The notes below the pieces were generated by a model. The model made no database searches, was not told the DNA's origin, and saw nothing but the letters and a program-made list of their open reading frames with translations. A DNA stretch of 38,778 nt from Priapulus caudatus (lineage: Eukaryota > Priapulida > Priapulimorpha > Priapulimorphida > Priapulidae): assembly GCF_000485595.1 (NCBI RefSeq), contig NW_014577087.1, positions 282,766 to 321,543 of the forward strand, given 5' to 3'. This document shows positions 17,327 to 27,620 of the stretch, one piece after another; position 1 is the stretch's first letter; every line of letters starts with the position of its first letter. A program made the position numbers and the translations under genes.

Positions 17327-17578
17327 CGGATTGTGCTGGAAAGTGACCTGGACAGACGTGGCTCGATAGTAACGCTGAAGAGGGACGATGAGGTGTCTGA
17401 AACAATCATCCTTGGCCCCAACAGCCTGGAGAAAACACAGGGAATACACGAGAGCAGAGTAGTGCTGCTTGAAGATCACTCCGTCGTCATGGAGACGCCG
17501 GGTAGCATCACAGTCACCATGGAAATGGGAAGCCACCCACTAATGGACAATCAGTATTCGGTTCCGGTCAAAAAGAAG
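17327..17578 (+). CDS. TENM: Teneurin exon: YD-shell, non-repeat strand region
   Basis: Eighty-four codons, phase 0 to phase 0: RIVLESDLDRRGSIVTLKRD, ILGPNSLEKTQGIHE, then VMETPGSITVTMEMGSHPLM and NQYSVPVKKK. This fits the variable part of the YD-shell where vertebrates read V.......L....V.....P..G......G.......HP.L. Lower similarity than the neighbouring exons, but length, phase and order fit. Donor GTAAGCC. Confidence 0.9.
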
Positions 17579-17662
17579 GTAAGCCATCAATCGATAGTTT
17601 GCCTGTTAGGGTGTAGACTGATAGCAAGGAGCCAGTGAGGGTGAAAGCCAGAGCACAGAGTC

Positions 17663-17716
<54 letters not shown>

Positions 17717-17789
17717 AGGGGAGAGACAAGGGGAGAGAGAGAAAGAAGGAGAGGGAGGAGGGGAGGAGGAGACTGAAGGAGGAATGTAG

Positions 17790-17829
<40 letters not shown>

Positions 17830-17848
17830 ACCCACACACACACACACA

Positions 17849-17879
<31 letters not shown>

Positions 17880-18124
17880 CCACACAACACACACATTCAC
17901 TACCACGCACGCACGCAACAGCCGCACGCACGGCAACGCACGCACACACACACACAACACACACACACACACACACAGTCTACAGCCGTCCCATTATTTC
18001 CTTTATAGTGGTTGACATACTCTTCCCCTATACGACACTTTCTGTTAGTGATGCCCTTCGAAATGTGCTGCTGGGTAGTGTACTGATCATGAGCTGTGCG
18101 TACATTAGTGCATTTCTGTGGCAG
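17579..18124 (+). other. Intron with GA and CA tracts
   Basis: (GA)n at 17663-17714 followed by GA-rich sequence and an interrupted (CA)n at 17792-17990. The rest is unique. Acceptor TCTGTGGCAG. Repeat-derived open frames on both strands ignored. Confidence 0.88.
17663..17990. repeat. (GA)n then (CA)n compound microsatellite
   Basis: GA dinucleotides to about 17714, GA-rich to 17780, then CA dinucleotides with CCA and GCACG interruptions. Noisy inverted counterpart at about 21200-21640. Confidence 0.93.
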
Positions 18125-18232
18125 GTGACGATTGGACACGATCAGCACAACCGGATCGAATGGCGTTACTACCTGCGCAGAGATGCCAAGGGTTCCAGTC
18201 AGGACGTGGGGCAGATTGGCCGTAGACTCAAG
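18125..18232 (+). CDS. TENM: Teneurin exon: short YD-shell exon
   Basis: Thirty-six codons, phase 0 at both ends: VTIGHDQHNRIEWRYYLRRD then AKGSSQDVGQIGRRLK. The (H/N)...N.IEWR...R......V...GRRL(R/K) pattern aligns with the teneurin YD segment before ..N...(L)(S/T)(I/V).FD. Being a multiple of three with phase-0 ends, it could be skipped without a frameshift. Acceptor GTGGCAG, donor GTGAGTT. Confidence 0.93.
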
Positions 18233-18828
18233 GTGAGTTCTCACAAACCCTCTTTTTCTTCATCTCTTCTTTCTTCTTCTAACGCTCTGTTGCTTCACTC
18301 TGAAAGTATTTACAATGCAAACATGTTCGCATGATTTACCATGTGAAAATATTGCATCGTGATATATCGAGAAATATGCATCATGATGGAAAAATGAAAT
18401 CTATGATGATTATTTTAATACGATAAATTGAAACGTAAGATTGAATGCGAAACGAATTCAGTTGTTATCACACATGTCCGAGGATACATGGCGACCATAA
18501 CCAGTGTCCCGTCATCACAAACATCAACAAATTTGGTTTGACTATGATTGTATAAATTACCCAACTTTTTTTTTAAACAAACATTTTGTCGTAAACAAAT
18601 AGAACTATCATGAATGTAATATGCCATAACTTGCCGCACTTTACTTAGCGGTATGACATTTTAGACTCATGATATTCATAACTATTTGTGACGCTTCTGA
18701 CAACGGCTCCCTAGAACCTTTCATCAATGTCACAATCACTTAAATTCGGTAATCCTATTGCACCTTACCGAATTACGTCGCCTTTAATCTATTTAACATT
18801 TAATTAATTGCCACTCGATTAATTGCAG
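18233..18828 (+). other. Intron, AT-rich
   Basis: No repeat array and no coding signal. The minus-strand 74-codon frame at 18415-18639 has no recognised features. Acceptor ATTAATTGCAG. Confidence 0.85.
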
Positions 18829-19134
18829 CAAAATGGCGACAGCATGCTAACGGTGGAGTTCGATCGCGAGACGGGCAACGAGACACTGTTCAACAAGGAG
18901 CAGGAGCAGTTGCTGACGATCAAGTACAACCAGGCTGGCCAGCCCGTGTCTCTGCTGCCGACGCATGCAGACTGGGAGCCTGTAATCCTCTCCTACAACT
19001 CTGCGGGGCGGCTCGAGGAGTGGCGGCACGGCAACGTCTACGAGGAGTACAACTACGACCGCACGGGTCGTCTGCTGCTGGTGCGCTACAGCGGCAATGA
19101 AGAACTCGCCTACACCTACGGCGACAACGTGCAG
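18829..19134 (+). CDS. TENM: Teneurin exon: YD-shell repeats
   Basis: One hundred and two codons, phase 0 to phase 0: QNGDSMLTVEFDRETGNETL, LLTIKYNQAGQPVSLLPTHA, VILSYNSAGRLEEWRHGN, then YNYDRTGRLLLVRYSGNEEL and AYTYGDNVQ. At least three YD units (KYNQAG, SYNSAGRL, NYDRTGRL). NET is a candidate glycosylation site. Donor GTAGCGT. The next exon in protein order is at 38238: the noisy inverted sequence carries both, separated by about 195 bases. Confidence 0.96.
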
Positions 19135-19163
19135 GTAGCGTCAGAATTGGGGTTTCTTACCAC

Positions 19164-19239
19164 TATGTTCAATGTTTATGTTTATGTTTATGTTTATGTT
19201 TATGTTTATGTTTACGTTTACGTTTATGTTCATGTTTAG
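19164..19239. repeat. (TTTATG)n hexamer microsatellite at a contig end
   Basis: About 12 units of GTTTAT with GTTTAC and GTTCAT variants. The forward clean sequence stops here and turns into inverted noisy sequence at 19240. The same hexamer stands at 38110-38170, before the exon that should follow. Confidence 0.92.
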
Positions 19240-19311
19240 GTCGTACACACCCCCCAGCATGAAGACAAGCGTGTCACCGCCGTCCTCGGCTTTACCACCC
19301 CGGCTCTCACC

Positions 19312-19755
19312 TGTACACGTCATCTCGGTCGTCCTCAGCCCGACGTGCCTGTAGTCGCGGTCATCTCGCGTCGTAACTCCATGACTCATCTGATGCAGGA
19401 CTTCACAGGCCTCGTGCGGTCGTCGTAGTCGTACTTAATCAGCCGTGCTGTCGAATGCGATCTCGGCGCAGCAGCGCGTGGTCGTCGTAGGCGATGCAGT
19501 AGCGGGCCTTGGTTGCATCGGTAGACGGGCGGCAGCAGCCGACCGGTCGCTTGTCGTAGTCCTAGTATGAAACGACGTCGGAACTGCGGTGCCGCGTGGT
19601 AAGAGCTCTGCGCAAGGTTAAGCCGAGCGAGTAGCAGCAGCTGGTAGCTGTGCACGGCGCGCGTTGCATCGGTGACCTGACGGCCAGGTTGCCCTCGCTG
19701 CGTCGTTAGCTGCAGCTGCTACTAGCTCGCCGCCAGGTAGCCGTACCTTGACGGG
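19312..19755 (-). pseudogene. Noisy inverted copy of the YD exon 38238-38653
   Basis: Reverse complement matches the clean exon closely, including CATCTGATGCA and CGTAGTCGTACTTAATCA blocks, with frame-breaking indels. Flanked by the AC (donor) and CTGTCAG (acceptor) complements. Confidence 0.85.
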
Positions 19756-19951
19756 CTGTCAGAAACGGAGAGAGAAGTGACGATTAGGTTAAACGTAAAC
19801 ATAGAATTCGACGTAAATATAGGCATTAAACATAAACATAAACATAAACATAAACATGAACATGAACATAAACATAACGCTAAACATAAACCATAAACAT
19901 AAAACAGAAACAGAAACAGAAATATGCAAGAATACCCAATTTGACGCATAC

Positions 19952-20285
19952 CTGCACTAGTGTCGCCGTTAAGGTGTAGGCGCAGTTCTTCATTGCGCGC
20001 TGGTAGGGCACCAGCAGCAGACGACCCGTCGCGGTCGTAGTTGTACTCCTCATGAGACGTTGCCCGCGCGCACTCCTGTCGACCGTCCCCGCAGTGTTGT
20101 AGGAAAGAATACAGCTCCCAGTCTGCGCATGCGGTCGGCCAAGATGAGACACGGGCCTGGCCAACCTGCGTGTACTTGAGTCGTCAGCAAGCTGCTGCGC
20201 GTCTCCTTTGTCTGAACAGGTCTCGTTGCCCGCTCCTCGCGATCACGAACTCCACCTTTACCGCATGCTGTGTCCGCCAATTTTG
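19952..20285 (-). pseudogene. Noisy inverted copy of the YD exon 18829-19134
   Basis: Starts at the complement of GTGCAG|GTA and ends at the complement of AATTGCAG|CAAAA. Expanded by about 28 bases through insertions. Confidence 0.85.
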
Positions 20286-20924
20286 CTGCAATTAATCGAG
20301 TGGCAATTAATTAAATGTTAAATAGATTAAAGGCGGCCGAAATTCGTCGTTAGCGTGCAATAGCGTATATACCCGAATTTAAAGTGATCTTGACATTGAT
20401 GAAAGGTTCTATGGGAGCGTTGTCACGAAGCGTCACAAATAGTTATTGAATCATGAGTCTAATAATGTCATACCGCTAAGTCAATGTGCGGCAATTATGG
20501 CATTATTCTTCATGATAGTTTCTAACTGTTTACGAACAAATGTTGTTTTAAAAAAAAAGTTGGGTAATTTATACAATCATCAGTAAACCAAATTTGTTGA
20601 GTGTTGCTGATGACGGGACACTGGTTATGGTCGCCGATGTATCTCCCACATGTGGGATCAAGCAACTGACTTCGTTTCGGCATTCAATCTTACGTTTCAA
20701 ATACAAAAATTTATCGTATAAAATAACTCATCATAGATTTCATTTTTCCATCATGATGCCATTACTTTCTCGCATTATCACGATGCAATATTTTCCACAT
20801 GGTAACAATTCATCGAACCATGCTTTTGCATTGTAAATACCTGTTCACGAGTGAAGCAACAGACGGTTCCAGAATGAAGAAAAGAAGAGCATGAAGAAAA
20901 AGCAGGGTTTGTCGAGAACTCACC

Positions 20925-21037
20925 TTGAGTCTACGGCCATCTTGCCCCACGTCTGACTGGAACCCGCTGCATCTCTGCGCATGGTAGTAACGCCATCTCG
21001 ATCCGGTTGCTGCTGCATCCGTTGTCCAATCGGTCAC
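20925..21037 (-). pseudogene. Noisy inverted copy of exon 18125-18232
   Basis: TTGAGTCTACGGCCATCTTG to CGGTCAC matches the complement of the clean exon with several insertions. Confidence 0.83.
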
Positions 21038-21282
21038 CTGCCACAGAAAATGCACTAATGTACCCAACATGCCTCATGGCTCAGTACCCCTACCCAGCAG
21101 CACATTCAAGGGCATCACTATACTTAGAAAGGTCGTATCAGGAGAAAGCATATGTCAAAACACACTATAAAAAGAAATAATGGGACGCGCTTAGACTGTT
21201 GTGCTGGTGTGTGTGTGTGTGGTGTGTGTGTCGTGTGTGTGTGTGGTGCGTGCGTGCGTGCTGGCGTGTCGTGGTGTCGATG

Positions 21283-21337
<55 letters not shown>

Positions 21338-21356
21338 GGGGGGGTGTGAGTGTGTG

Positions 21357-21407
<51 letters not shown>

Positions 21408-21705
21408 TGTGTATGTGTGTGTGTGTGTGTGTGTGTTGTGTGTGTGTGTGTGTTGTGTGTGTGTGTGTGTGTGTGTTGAAGTGCTGTTGTGTGTCTGTAC
21501 TATTCCTTCTCAGTCCCTACCTCCCTCTCCCTCTGCCTTCTTTCTCCTCTGCTCCGCACTTGTTCTCCCTTCTCGGCTCTCTCTCTCTCTCTCTCTGCTC
21601 TCTCTGCTGCTCTCTTCTCCTGACTCTGTGCTCTGGCTTTCACCTCATCGCTCCTTGCTATCAGTCTACACCCTACACAAGGCAACTAATCGTTGAATGG
21701 CTTAC

Positions 21706-21961
21706 CTATTCTTTTGACGGCGGAACGTGAATACTGGAATTGTCCATTAGTGGGTGGCTTCCGATTTCCATGGTGACTGTGATGCTAGCCCGGCGTCTCC
21801 ATGACGGAGTGATCTTCAATGCAGCAGCTACTCTGCTCTCGTGTATTCCTGTGTTTTTCTCCAGGCTGTTGGGCAGGATGATTGTCTCAGACACCTTCAT
21901 GGTCGTCCTCTTCAGCGTTACTATCGGAGCCACGTTGTCAGGTCATTTCAGCACAATACCG
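21706..21961 (-). pseudogene. Noisy inverted copy of exon 17327-17578
   Basis: Complement of the clean exon, recognisable from GAATACTGGAATTGTCCATT and GGCTGTTGGGCAGGATGATT. Frame lost. Confidence 0.83.
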
Positions 21962-22361
21962 CGTAACAGGTCGCAGCAGTTACGATTGGTTAGCGCGTTT
22001 ACATGTGAGGTCGATGCGTATTTCGCGACGTGCTGAAGTGTATGCGTGACTTATTTGTTAAGGATACGAGGCACGTCTCCAATCATTCTTGTTATTCGTC
22101 ATTGTTAACCAGCGAAATATTATAATTCCAAGCCCAAACGGGAAAGTTGAAACATAAATTAAGGCTAAATTAGTTAGAAACACGTTAAGCGCGCGCGCGT
22201 GCGTGCGTGTGCGTGCGTGCGTGCGTGCGTCGTTGCGCGTGACGTGTGTCATGGGACCGTGCGTATCGCGTGCGTAGTGTGCGTTCGCGAATGTTTGCGC
22301 ATTCGTGAAACAGATACCTAATACCAACACACACATTACACATCAACCTCGGCGAACGCAC

Positions 22362-22618
22362 CTTCCGTGTTGGCAGCAACACGTCGCTGAGACGCCCATG
22401 TCTCGTCGTGCTTGTAGAGTACACGCTCTCCCGTTAGAGCTGGACTTGGCCGTCCAGCACGGCGCGCGTGTTGGCGGCATCATAGTAAACTCCATCGTCG
22501 TCTTGCGACCTTGGATTAGTGGCCAGGTAGCCCATTGTGCGAGAGTGCGAGCTCTAGCCGCATGCCCGTTAGACGTCTCGATGCTGTCACCGTGCGCTGT
22601 AGTCTCGGTATATGACAC
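22362..22618 (-). pseudogene. Noisy inverted copy of exon 16679-16927
   Basis: Complement of the clean exon with scattered indels, ending at GTATATGACACCTAT, the complement of ATAG|GTGTCCATATAC. Confidence 0.83.
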
Positions 22619-23202
22619 CTATCTGGGCAGAAGCAAATTTCGTTCAAGTAAACACGAAGATTTTGAATATCACTAGCGCTCGCTCTCGCTTGTGAAAATG
22701 TGCTCGGTGATATAAATAAACAAATATAATAAATTAATAAATAAAGTAATAAATATATTATATATTAGTTTTGTTTAAAATCAATGTTGAACATATCTGT
22801 TTTCGTTTCAAAAAATTAATAGATGTTAAATAAAATTTTTTTTTCAAAATATTTCTATTCTGATGTAAATGTATCTTTTAAGTTTTAATAGTGCTGTCAT
22901 TTTTTCACTAAGTTTGCGTTGTACGGCCCTATTTTACATCGATTTTACTGTCAGAGCAATGTGATAGATGGGGCTGCATAAGAACGTTTCAGTGTTATAT
23001 GCTATTGTAATGAAGCGACCATGTTTATGTGACGCGAGAAGCCTGGCCTATTCTGACCTGCTATTTGCCAGATTTATTTACCTTCTATTTGGCCTCCATT
23101 CTGACCTGGCCTATTGAACTATACATTACCTGCTATTGGCCTTAATTAGTACTATTTACCTAATTTACCTACTATTTGACCTTAAACTACCTAACATTTA
23201 CC

Positions 23203-23456
23203 TTATCTGCCCGCTGTCGTGACTCTCTGCTCAGCCTGCCGTAGGCTGGAGTTAACGTTGTAAGTGAAACACGTATAGCGGCCCTTCAGTCAATGATGTT
23301 CTTCGTGAAGTAATTGCTGACCCGAAGCGATTGAATACGTAGATCTCCTGGCGTCTCCGGGTGATAGACCTCGTACAGCTGGTTTCCTTGAATTCATAAA
23401 CACGGACAGCCATCAAGTGGGAGTGGGGGTCGACTCGGGAATAGCGCCGGCAGACC
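23203..23456 (-). pseudogene. Noisy inverted copy of exon 15746-15992
   Basis: Runs from the complement of CAGAATAAG|GTAAAT to that of CGCAG|GCCTGCC. The donor-copy array beside it (23040-23200) is also present in noisy form but looks shorter than the 270 bases of the clean copy. Confidence 0.83.
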
Positions 23457-24106
23457 TGCGAGACCATGCAACAACTAAGCGTGATCCCTAGGATCTCATT
23501 CTGATCGCGTTTGTTTCCATCAAGATAAGATTACGAATTCCGTGCCCGCGGTGACGGACACGGAGTATATTGTTTGGGAAGCTTGATATATTCTAAGCGT
23601 ATATATAAATATATATATATATATATATACTTATTATATATACGTAGCGCGTCTTATGATACACCTGTGCATTATACTTATTATCGATGAGTAGCAGTGG
23701 TCGTGGTTATTGTTGCTATGAGATTATTTGAGACTCTATCACTGCTGATTGATGACTTATGAGGCACTACGATTTGCTCTTGTAAATGACTCATTGAGCA
23801 AAACGGCTAGAGGATACTATATAAAACCACGTTTGTAATTTGTACCACGGCGTTTGTGCTTGTACAACGGCGTACGGAGGTGCCTGGGTAAAATGTTCCT
23901 ATAACACCCACGTATAAGTTTCCACGGTGTTGTTTTCCTAACAAACATATAGGCGAATGGTAGAGTTTTCTCTAGAACACAACTGCGTTTTCAAGTGTAC
24001 AGCGGTGTTTGTGCGTTGTCAAACAACGCATATGGGTAGTGTAGGGTATGGCGGTACACAATACAGGCTACTACCCCTCTCGTGCATTCCGGTGCTGAGG
24101 CATGCA

Positions 24107-24352
24107 CTTGTTCGGCGCTGGTATGGTCGTTAGCGATGGAGCGTATCCTCAGGTTACGGAGGCGACGCTACGTGGCACGCTGGAGTCGGGGTGATGTGAT
24201 TGGCGCTGGGCGTGGTTGATGGCAGCGTTGAGCGCGCTCGGCGTCGGCCATGTTGTAACACATGCACGTCGTGTCTGACAGGTTTGCACGCGGCGAGCGG
24301 CCGGCGGCGAACACGGAGAGTCTTTCCATCCGTCGACACCTTTCTGATCTGT
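24107..24352 (-). pseudogene. Noisy inverted copy of exon 14889-15121
   Basis: CACTTGTTCGGCGCTGGTAT to TTTCTGAT is the complement of the clean NHL exon, with indels. Confidence 0.83.
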
Positions 24353-24796
24353 AACGTAGGGTAAGGATCAACGTTACAATAGCAGCTGCTAAACCCGTCG
24401 CACGGGGGTGTCTCTCGCTCCTCATCCACTCACAGCCGAAACGTAGTTTAGTTACCAATTTCATCTCGGCGGGGGAGGTAAACTTACTAATTTACTGGCT
24501 ACATTTCTGTTTGGTTGGTTGAGTTTGCAGTTAGGTTTATATATGAAGTTCGGGCAGTTCATAGGCAGGTTTCGCATATAATTGGAACTAACGAGAGTCC
24601 AGTTCGTGAAGTGTCGGACGTCCATCAACTAGACGACTTCATGTATTTGATATTTTTCCTTCCCCATAACCAGTTTACGCGCAGTAAAGCACATGGGCCT
24701 CTACACACGCCTTACGCGCTCTCATGCGCACTCAACACGCACGTACAAGCGTCCGGCGTCGGCCTCCGCTCCATCTCTCGCTGGAGATTCACGCCT

Positions 24797-25065
24797 GTGC
24801 GCACGAACTGGTCGTCGGTCTCGGGATGTAGTAGGTCGCCAAGCGGGCGAGAAGGCTCATGTCGCGGATCGGTGCGAGCCACGATGGGCGGTCCGCCCTT
24901 GTCGCTCGTCGGCCCGCTGATGCTCCGTGCCGACTGACAGTGAGCGGCGTGCCGGCGACGATCTTCGGTAGCCCGTCTGGCGTGAGCATGTATACGGTGT
25001 TCTGTCCGTGATGTACACGCTGCGGTCGATCGGGTCACGGCGACTGTTGTCGGCACTGGAATTGA
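24797..25065 (-). pseudogene. Noisy inverted copy of exon 14195-14461
   Basis: CGCACGAACTGGTCGTCGGT onward matches the complement of the clean NHL exon to GGAATTGAA beside the complement of the acceptor. Many indels. Confidence 0.83.
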
Positions 25066-25590
25066 AGCCTGCAAGCGACGTCGCGATATCGCATAAGCCA
25101 GGGGGAATGCAGTAGGGAACTTTGAAGTTGGATCGGCGTGCGGGAAATCCATAAGAAGGATAATGTATAGAGAAACTTCGAAGCTCGGCTGCGCGTGGGG
25201 GAATCCCATAAAATGGGGAAATGCTATATGGACAGCTTTTGAAGCGCATGGCGGGCAAGCCCCGCTGTGCGCACGTAGGGAACTGCGCCAAGGAAAACAG
25301 AACGAATGGCGAGAGGTAAACACGCGTGGCACATTTACGGCGATTCTTGATGAACGCTCGTTTCGGGCAAGCGACGAATTGCACTGAAACGGCTGTTTAG
25401 GCGGTTTGAATGCGCCGTCAAAGATGTATTTACTACCGCCGCAAATATCCACCTATCGGCTAATTATAACGAATGAGGAATCTACGAATAGCGATAACGA
25501 AATATAACGACAACGAATAAACTACTCTAGCAATTGACAGAGTTCTGTGACGATGAATGCTCTGTGGAGCGACAATGCTGTAGCGTTTAC

Positions 25591-25757
25591 CTCGCTGAAG
25601 CCGTGATGGGGCCCGGCTGCAGTGAACGCGTTCCAGCTGCCGAGCTAACTGTCGCTTGCCGACGATCGTGTTGATGTGCTCAGTCTTGTTACCTGCCCAT
25701 GCGGATCGGTCAATCCGTCCGCAAAGTAGCAGTGTAACCGTTTTGTGAAGGCCAAAC
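25591..25757 (-). pseudogene. Noisy inverted copy of exon 13528-13685
   Basis: CTCGCTGAA to GGCCAAAC, complement of the clean exon with insertions. Confidence 0.82.
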
Positions 25758-26427
25758 GCTTTAAGGACGGCGCAGGAATGTAGATTTTTGCGCCTACTTA
25801 AATGCTAAATTATAACTGCTGATATTGACTTACCAACCACTACTAACCGGATTAACAAACGTATTACTCTGCCATTAATGGTGACTACATTCTAATATCA
25901 ACAGCCTAAACGTCTATTAGCTAAAACAATGTTTATCTAATATTGTAATTTTAATCATGTCAAAGTTCAGCAGATAGGCTCGGTGTTTGCATTTGGGGTA
26001 TCACCAAGGTTCACCCCCCTCCCGCGTGTTTCGCGCAGCCTCGCCGACCTCTCCCCCGCGTGTCCCGCAGCCTTTCGACCTCTCCCCCCTCTGGGCGTCT
26101 CTCCACCAGCCTCCAAACCTCTCGCCCCGCGTGTCGCCTCAGCTCCGACCTCTCCACCCGCGTGTCCCGCCAGCTCCGACCTCTCCGCGCGTGTCCCCGC
26201 CTTCGACCCTCTCCCGCGTGTCCCGACCTCCGACGTTCCCGCGCGTGTCCCCAACCTCCGACCTCTCCCCGCGTGTCCCGCACCCTCCGACCCTCTCCCC
26301 GCGGTCGCTCAAACCCTCCGACCTCTCCGCCGCGTGTCGTCACCCTCCGACGACCTCTCCGCGCCATGTCCGCCCCCTCCGACTGCTCTCCCCCCATGCC
26401 CCCCGTCGCGAACCGTGTCCTCGCTAC

Positions 26428-26676
26428 CTTCGTCGCTGAGTTTGGGTTGATAGCCCAGCCCGCCGTCGCCGCACTTCCTCTGTCGCTCAGGCAGACAACT
26501 CATCTTGTCGGCGATCGCCACGCTCTGAAGTTCTCCGCCGCACGTTGCGATCTGGCGCACGCGACTTGATTCTTGAATGAATGGTGCGCGTTCTGCGGTT
26601 GGATCAGGTACACTCGCCGTGATCGGATGCACGGCCAGGTAGTAGTTGTACGCGCACAGGCTGTCCGTGGCTGCGC
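26428..26676 (-). pseudogene. Noisy inverted copy of exon 12726-12961
   Basis: Complement of the clean exon. Its 30-bp minisatellite neighbour (26000-26420) is present in noisy form. The copy stops in the intron at 26748, where the N gap begins. Confidence 0.83.
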
Positions 26677-26748
26677 AACAAAACACAGCGGAGTCAGGGG
26701 TGTTAACGACGGGGTAAGACAAAGGAGGCGGGGAGGGTTAGCAAAGTG

Positions 26749-26773
26749 NNNNNNNNNNNNNNNNNNNNNNNNN
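26749..26773. other. Assembly gap of 25 N
   Basis: Exactly 25 unknown bases. A fixed 25-N gap between two stretches of noisy sequence fits long-read gap-filling software that could extend both edges but not join them; this origin is inference. Confidence 0.97.
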
Positions 26774-27620
26774 GCATGCTTTCCTCACTCCTACTCGCTG
26801 CTCTCTCTCGTTCATTAACAAAGCATGGTTCTCACTCCTACCTCTGCTGCTCTCTCTCTTCATTAACTACATGGCTTTTCCTCACTCCTACCCTGCCTTT
26901 CAACGCCTTCATTACACTACATCGGTTTCCTCACTGCCTACCCTGCTCTCATCCCCTCTCATCAACTACATGGTCTTCCTCCTGCCTAACCTAGCTCTCG
27001 ATCCTTTATTAAACTACATGACGTTTCCCTTCACTGCCTACCTTGCTCTGCTCTATCTCTCTCATTAACTAACATGGGTTCCTCAACTCCTACACCGGCC
27101 TGCTTCTCATCTCTTCTTCAGTCTAGACTACCATGGGTTTTCCTCACTCCCTCACCACTGCTCTCATCCTCCTTCTTAACTACATGGTTACCCCACTCCC
27201 CTACCTGCTCTCATCCGCTACCTTCATTAATACATGCGCCGTCTTCGCCTCACTACCTCAACCTTGCTTCGATCCTTCCGATTCAACAACATGAGTTTCC
27301 TTCACTCCTAACCTGCTCTCATCTCTCTACCATTAACTACATGGTTTCCTCACTCCTACCTGCTCTCATCTTCTTCATTAACTACCATTGGTCGTCCTGT
27401 CCACTCTTACCGGCGGCTCAGCCTCGTTCTCACTTTCAAACTAAACTATGGTTTCCTCACTCCCTACCTGGCTTTCCTCATCCCTCATTCACCTATTAAA
27501 CTACATGGTCCTTGCTTCCCTTCACCTCCCCCCCTACCTGCTGGCTCATCCCTCTTCCATCTAATACCATGGTTTACCCTCACTCGCCTGAACTCTGCTC
27601 TCATCCCTCCTTCAATTCAA
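26774..27620. repeat. About 46-bp satellite, noisy
   Basis: Degenerate units of about 46 bases: CATGGTTTTCCTCACTCCTA, then CCTGCTCTCATC and CTCTTCATTAACTA. At least 16 copies with heavy indel noise. Isolated weaker copies recur near 28847, 33500 and 34943. Translated frames are artefacts. Confidence 0.8.

Larger units (their letters stand above)
19240..26748 (-). other. Noisy inverted copy of 12652-19190 joined to 38171-38722
   Basis: Reading the minus strand from 26748 gives, in order, error-rich copies of exons 12726, 13528, 14195, 14889, 15746, 16679, 17327, 18125, 18829 and 38238 and all their introns, repeats included. It ends at the reverse complement of 38722. Indel density is high and uniform. 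It is best read as an uncorrected long read attached in the wrong orientation during gap filling. It shows that exons 18829 and 38238 are adjacent. Confidence 0.88.

Noticed and set aside
19164-19239. Hexamer array as telomeric repeat
   Set aside because: TTTATG/TTTACG is not a known telomere motif and lies inside an intron between coding exons.
19240-26748. A natural inverted duplication of the teneurin gene
   Set aside because: Uniform indel noise, an N gap at one end and a join at a microsatellite at the other favour an assembly artefact. Read depth would settle it.
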